Position numbers and translations under genes: made by a program. This document shows, one piece after another, positions 40,702 through 64,000 of a stretch of DNA of 64,000 nt. The stretch lies in contig CM024177.1 in the NCBI GenBank assembly GCA_013433145.1, forward strand, positions 9,946,110 through 10,010,109, read 5' to 3'. The notes under the pieces were generated by a model, which saw only the letters and a list, made by a program, of their open reading frames with translations, ran no database searches and had not been told where the DNA came from. Positions within the stretch are counted from its first letter, which is position 1. Every line of letters starts with the position of its first letter. The stretch is from Ascaris suum (lineage: Eukaryota > Nematoda > Chromadorea > Rhabditida > Ascarididae).

Positions 40702-43429
40702 ATGTTAGTGCTCAATCGTGTCTTCCATGTGATGAGCAGACTTCGTTTCTCACGAATGCTCTCATCAAAAGGCGCTCCATCAGAGATATCTGCGGAGCAC
40801 ATTGTACCTGTGGAATCCACCAATGAGGAATCAACTCCGGAGCCATCCTCTTTGGAGAGTGTCGAAGTGGATGCGTTAAGCGTCGATGCAATGCTCGACA
40901 ATGTGATCGAGAAACAAGCCTATAGCAAAGAAGCACTTACCAAATTAAAGTAAGTCTGAGTTGTTTTGTTTTTTTTTCATTTAAAAAGCGTACATTAGTA
41001 GGATCGGGATTTCTGATGGATTTAAAGGCGTTGAAATATTTTGTGAAAAAAATTGAGTTGCAATTTTTTAATTATATAATTCAAAAAAAAAAAAATTTAA
41101 TTGTGCCACTCATTTAATACGGACCTCTTCTATAAATTCTCAGGATAGTTGAATATATGAGCTGCCTTTCTTCTTAGAGAACAATTTTCTCTTTTATTTC
41201 TAGGGGTAAATGAAAATCAACGAATTGATTCCATTGTTGAGAGTTTGAAGAGTTGAGAACATAGTTTAGTCACTAATTTTTTTTTCTTTTTTTTTTGAAC
41301 TGTATTCGGTTTATTGTTTCTCATTTTATTGTTTAATTAGCCATATTTAGTCACTAATTTTTTTTTTTTTTTTTTTGGTAATGGGAATGTTGACTATAAG
41401 GGTTTATTGTTTTTGTCATTATATCTTTAATTGCCTATTGGAGTCTACTTATTTTATATTAGAAGAATGATGAGATGATATGATGTATACAACTAATATT
41501 GTTTATTACGTCGATGTATTTAGTTGCAATTTTCAGGTGCTTATTGCATTTTGGATTTAATTATGCAATAAGTGGTGTTTGTATAGATTGTTACAGGTTG
41601 GACACATATCCATTTTATGTGGAACGTGAATGGTGGAAAGAAGGTAAGCGGATGACATTTTGGTCGACATGGCGAATGCTCAAGGATATAAAACGGAGGC
41701 GAGTATTGGCGGAATTAGGTCCTGATAGGATGCGTCTAAAAGCATTAAAATCGAATACAATATTACCTCAAGCAATACGTGATGAATGTGCGGAACGCTT
41801 GCATAATATGGATAGATATTCGAGACCGAATCTCATATTGAATATGTGTCAATTCACAGGGAGACAACGTGGCAAAATTAAACCTTATAGAGTGAATAGA
41901 CATATCTTCAGGTACGCTAATTTTGCTTTATTTGTTCTTCGATTTATTGAAATTATATGATTTATTATGAAGCGTTTTTCAGGTAGGCACAAAGATGAAT
42001 CTTTGTTTTTTCTTTTTTTTTGTGTGTTAGATCGATGGGAGTTGGAGGAATATCATTTTCTATTGCGTTTATTTAATAATTACGGTAGCATCCGAAATTG
42101 TGATGATGTTTATGTGTCAAGGCACAGCATCATACTTCATAAATTGTGTTTGTTATTGTGGTATCTCGTAGAGATGGAACAGCTTAGGTGGCGCGTTTTC
42201 CCAAATTTTAGTTACCTTATTAAAATGGCATAATGAGTCAAACATCAATCGGTGGGGAATTTTTTTTTTTTTTTTTTTTTTGAGAAATCGCTTCATTTAA
42301 GAACATAAAATTATATATCGGATTTTTTTGTATATACGTTATCTATCAACTATACCTCACAGAGGCAAATTAGAAGCTTGATCGTTATGAGGTATGTAGT
42401 CATATCGTAGATGAGTTTGTACCTTCTAAAGGCCCGAAATTGATCGCAACTTCAGCTAACAGTGAGTGAGATGGAGGGGAAACCGAATAAATCGTTTTCG
42501 ACGCCGATCTCGGTGCATTTTGGCGTAGCAAAGAATTCATTTGTTGTGTAGGTTTCTATGTCTGCATGGTTCAGTTGGAAATCTTGTATGCCGTTTGAAT
42601 GGAACGTCAGTGTTTCTTGTCGGATCCTGGGTCTAGGCCTAGGTTTCATATTCCTAGCTAGGCATTTCTTGGCCACTTGAATTTCCTCTGCGTACCGAAT
42701 TTCCCAGTTTTCAATTGCAGCTGGGGACGAAACATTTTCTTCAAATATTCTTCTCCAATAAATCGAGGGGTTTGCGGAATGAAAACCTCTCCCCTCCATT
42801 GAGTTTCGTCCTCTTTGAAATAACTTCGGAGATGCCAATTACATGTTAGTGGTACGATGAGCGTTTATATTGCGTATATATTTCCTAAACATTGACGAAA
42901 ATTTCTGTTTAATAAATTTCTCTTGCGATAAAATAATGATCAATTAAATCTGGTCTTATGATATATGAGTTGTTATCACTGATGGGATGAGGCAATATCG
43001 CCATTTTTGGAACGTTGATTGAGAGCTGTTTCCGTTTAAATTATCCAGTAAAATCACTCTCTCGGGTGAGCAATTTCCGAGTGAAGAATTTTTCAAAAAG
43101 TGCTCATCATTGTGCCTCGACACGTGAAGCATTTTCAATTTCTAATTCTTCTTCTTTGCTATCCACTTTTTTTTTCGATTGGAATCTCCGTCCGTTCAGA
43201 GTAGCTTTCTAACTTCCGACTATCCTCTTGTCAATTGGAAATCGATGAGAGAAGAAAATCTCGTATATTTAATTTATATGTTGCCTCATTTAGCTATATA
43301 TTGATTTGTTTAGCTTTGATTATAAGATTAACAGCATTGTATTCTAGATAGTATTGTTATGATTGAATTGTTTTGAGGCGTCTCGCCGATCATGGTCAAT
43401 TAAGTGGAGTGCAACGTGCGATGTGGTAA
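40702..43429 (+). CDS. mrps-14: Mitochondrial ribosomal protein uS14m (MRPS14), three exons, 204 aa
   Basis: uS14m is a core protein of the small mitochondrial ribosomal subunit, in the head near the decoding region. Exons: 40702-40949, 41597-41911, 43378-43429; both introns are phase 2 and the total is 615 nt. Start at 40702 was chosen because the first ~25 residues (LNRVFHVMSRLRFSRMLSS) are basic, amphipathic and free of acids, as expected for a matrix presequence, and because an acceptor-like TTATGCAG touches the ATG. Exon 2 has the family core WRMLKDIKRRR, LKSNTILP and RQRGKIKPYRVNRHIF. The tiny last exon supplies the diagnostic RRLADHGQLSGVQRAMW end. The human protein is 128 aa; the extra residues are an acidic linker (about residues 25-85, Glu/Ser rich) before the conserved domain. 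AATAAA is at 43482-43487, 53 nt after the stop. Confidence 0.92.
42452..43138 (-). CDS. Possible antisense gene nested in mrps-14 intron 2
   Basis: Two open frames face the opposite way inside mrps-14 intron 2. The proximal one, to a TGA at 42452, is open for 128 codons; its first ATG (42799) gives 115 aa starting MEGRGFHSANPSIYWRRIF and including a basic PRPRPRIRQ segment. Local base composition is richer in GC than the neighbouring intron. About 180 nt upstream a second frame (about 43133-42956) reads KMLHVSRHNDEHFLKNSS and offers a phase-0 donor (TCA/GTGATA near 42978), which could join to LFQRGRNS of the first. The required acceptor (CCGAAG) is weak. No signal peptide, membrane span or recognised domain. 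It could be a genuine nested gene, a retrocopy or an intact chance ORF. Confidence 0.38.
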
Positions 43430-43481
43430 TCGACGAATGTGATCTCTTCAGTGATTTTTTTTTTCTTTTTAGTTCGACAGA

Positions 43482-43487
43482 AATAAA
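43482..43487 (+). terminator. Polyadenylation signal of mrps-14
   Basis: Canonical AATAAA 53 nt after the stop codon. It supports the placement of the last exon. Confidence 0.65.
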
Positions 43488-44606
43488 GATATATAAATAA
43501 TGTTTTCAAGTTTCATTTGTAGTGGACGGTTGAATTCCGTATAGGTGCTTATCTAATTTTGTTTGCATCATTTATATTGGCTTTATTTAAAAGAAATTTT
43601 ACGTCTATATTATCATGTATGCAATATTTCAACAAAATTGGATATGTCATGATGGGATTGATGGGTGTCTATCTATAAGTTCGATTAGTATGCATCCGAT
43701 TATAAAGTAGGCTTAGAAATTTTGTGGACAATCGATGGCCGATTAGTTGATTTCTGAATAGATGCATGGGTAAGTTCATAGGGAAGTCCGTATTCAGGAT
43801 CAGTTAAGTAAAACAGTAGGTAAGTTGGTATTGTACCTATATGTGCACCTGTAAGGTGATAGAAAAAAGCCAAGAGCTAACAATTGCAAGGTTGTTTATG
43901 AGGAATAAGATGAAAGAATATGCGAGTCGAATATTTTATAGTTATATAATTTTGATGATATGCAAATAAGCAAATAGTCCGTACATAGATCGTTGATCCG
44001 AATGTGATTGAATTTCTTTGATAATTGAATATTCGTGGAAGTCATTAGCAATTTGTGATTGGATGATTTAGCATATGAGAAAGAGTCATTGGAATATAAA
44101 ATTCTCTGAAATTCCGCATTGCTCGTCATTTGTGTGAAATGGCTAAAAACTAAACAACTATATGGGGAGTTTTTACTAATGATAAGGGAATTGAGGTAAT
44201 ATAACATTTTGAATTTCTAACAAAGTAACAAGTATAATTTGCACGTGGGATTCGTGTTTTGTTTCGATTTGTTTAGCTCGGCAAAACACCTGAAAGAAGG
44301 GGGAAAGGAAGGGAGGTCGATAGTAGTTTAAGTTTTTCATGGGGATAGATTGGTGGAATTTGAAATTATTGAAGCCGGCAGGATTGATGATGTTGTCTGC
44401 TTTTAAGTCTAGTCAGTTGTTATCTGACGTTTAATAGTTGCAACAGAAAAGTCTTCCATCATTTCCGCCTCTGTTGGGAAATGATCAAATAGAGCTCCAC
44501 CTCCACCCCCCCCCCCCACCTTTTCCCTCCTATTTATTGTGCAGTGCTTCATCTGGATGTTTTCGCATCTGCCGTTTTCAGTTTCCAGTAATTCAGCAGC
44601 GTGGAG
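43488..44606. other. Intergenic stretch between mrps-14 and the ATP6AP2 gene
   Basis: No gene seen. A C-run lies at 44507-44519. Candidate acceptors GTTTCCAG (44588) and ATTCAG (44596) just before the ATG suggest a trans-spliced 5' end for the next gene. Confidence 0.45.
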
Positions 44607-49834
<5,228 letters not shown>

Positions 49835-51020
49835 TTTCGATAAGTCATCCTCTACCGATTTGATGAGTCACAGAAAGAGATGATGGTATGTGTCATCCAT
49901 CGTTCTGAGTTCTGAGTCGATCGGAGGGAGGCCTCTTTGAGAGATCTTTGAAGTTTTTCATTTGCAATAGCAAATCTGCAGCGGTCCTAATGCTTCTTAT
50001 TTGTTTCCTCTTGGTAGGTTTGCATTTATTAAATATCCGAAGTTGGTTGATTCCAAATTCGTCGCCGCCTAATTGGAAGAGATAGAGAGGAAGGGAGAAG
50101 GAGATGATCAACCGAGACTACTTCACTAATAGAAGATGGCGTTGCATTCTCTAAGGCTTTACCTCCGGGGTTGGAATTTCAAGATTTACGAACTCGTTAA
50201 TAGCACTGTTCTCTGTTACCATTCTAATCTTTTGATGTAGTATCATAAGGGAGTATTGTTTTAAGTATGACCGTTATTATTTCGAGGAGCTTTCTAAAGT
50301 AAAGGTGGTGAGAATTTCAGGTCGAATTGTGGTTTCTTGGATTATTCATCGTAAGATTGAAAGATTATTCAGTTTCTATTGCACTTTTCGATATTTCGCT
50401 TTGATTTTAAAAGCTCCACTGTGGCATTCCCTTATATTTATGATTGTATGGCATTATTTACTTCTTTGATGCTTCGTTTAATCTATATTTGTTTTTACTC
50501 GCAACACTTCATGTCATGAAATATTTCCAGAGATTAGTTGATGTTAGGGAATTTCCTTCCGGAAAAAATTGTGGACACTCAAGGCAATCGATGAGGTTGA
50601 AGCAATTTGCCGAAATGATATGTTAGAAATTTCTCCACTCACTGCAAAAGGTGAGTGATGAAGTTAGGTTTGATGTTTAGTATTCATTGCTGACGATATG
50701 AAACTATGAATTGTTTGTTATTCTTACATGTTTTAATTAATAATACTGTTATTGTCAACGTCTATAAGATCCACGCTGTATACGAATAAGTTGATCAATA
50801 AAGTCATACAATTGTGATGGCAATGAAGGAGTCAAAAAGGAGTTATTTGAATAAAAAAAAACCGGCTATATTCAAGAGAGGGAATTCCATTAAATCGAGA
50901 TGGATTCATAACAATTAGCGTCGAATCATATATCGAAAAGCTCCATTTTATAATCATTCGCCGCTATTTGTTTAGTTCATCTTGATTTAATAGGAATCAA
51001 TCACCGATGAAGTAGTTTGT
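49835..51020. other. Convergent 3' region between ATP6AP2 and the MH2-domain gene
   Basis: The two genes point at each other with 1.2 kb between stop codons, so this should hold both 3' UTRs. AATAAA on the plus strand is at 50797-50802. A minus-strand open frame at 49893-50111 overlaps the expected ATP6AP2 3' UTR and was not accepted. Confidence 0.5.

Positions 51021-64000
<12,980 letters not shown>

Noticed and set aside
41970..42235. Alternative last exon of mrps-14 with acceptors near 41990 and 42030
   Set aside because: None gives the uS14 C-terminus; the exon at 43378-43429 encodes LADHGQLSGVQRAMW and a stop in the right phase.
49893..50111. 72-codon minus-strand frame downstream of ATP6AP2
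   Set aside because: No start context, splice sites or family resemblance; it falls in the likely 3' UTR.

Overview
The window is nuclear DNA of a eukaryote, almost certainly a nematode. It is very AT-rich, with long introns (about 0.2 to 2.6 kb), (TA)n arrays of 90 to 175 bp, many poly-G/poly-C runs, and short TTTCAG-type 3' splice sites. Several start codons sit a few bases after an AG acceptor, as expected for spliced-leader trans-splicing. I saw no rRNA, CRISPR array or intact transposon.

Layout. On the minus strand at the left is the 5' part of COG6, a Golgi tethering subunit (five exons, 576-5724; the rest lies off the left edge). Then come two small minus-strand genes for secreted peptides: a 57-residue two-cysteine peptide (9300-9473) and an 87-residue ten-cysteine peptide (three exons, 11460-13636). 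A possible small plus-strand gene lies at 15226-16095, followed by about 5.7 kb of repeat-rich intergenic DNA. The plus strand then carries three genes in a row: the WDR44 orthologue (sym-4 in C. elegans; 15 exons, 22544-37642, 1036 aa), mitochondrial ribosomal protein uS14m (mrps-14; three exons, 40702-43429, 204 aa), and the (pro)renin receptor / V-ATPase accessory protein ATP6AP2 (vha-20 in C. elegans; six exons, 44607-49834, 334 aa). Converging on them from the right, on the minus strand, is an MH2-domain protein without an MH1 domain that resembles the protostome 'Expansion' family (ten exons, 51021-59357, 412 aa). The last 4.6 kb shows no gene I can support.

Exon models were built by hand: reading frame, GT/AG sites, phase at every junction, and remembered protein families. 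All phases of the main genes close, and each complete model is a multiple of three ending in one stop. COG6, WDR44 and ATP6AP2 all act in endomembrane traffic or acidification (Golgi tethering; Rab11 recycling and VAP contacts; V-ATPase assembly), while mrps-14 serves mitochondrial translation. I see no operon-like spacing (gaps of 1.2 to 3 kb).

The less ordinary material is the pair of secreted peptide genes, two antisense open frames nested in introns of mrps-14 and the WDR44 gene, a tandem duplication that copies a splice donor in the MH2 gene, and intronic G-runs that lie mostly on the sense strand.
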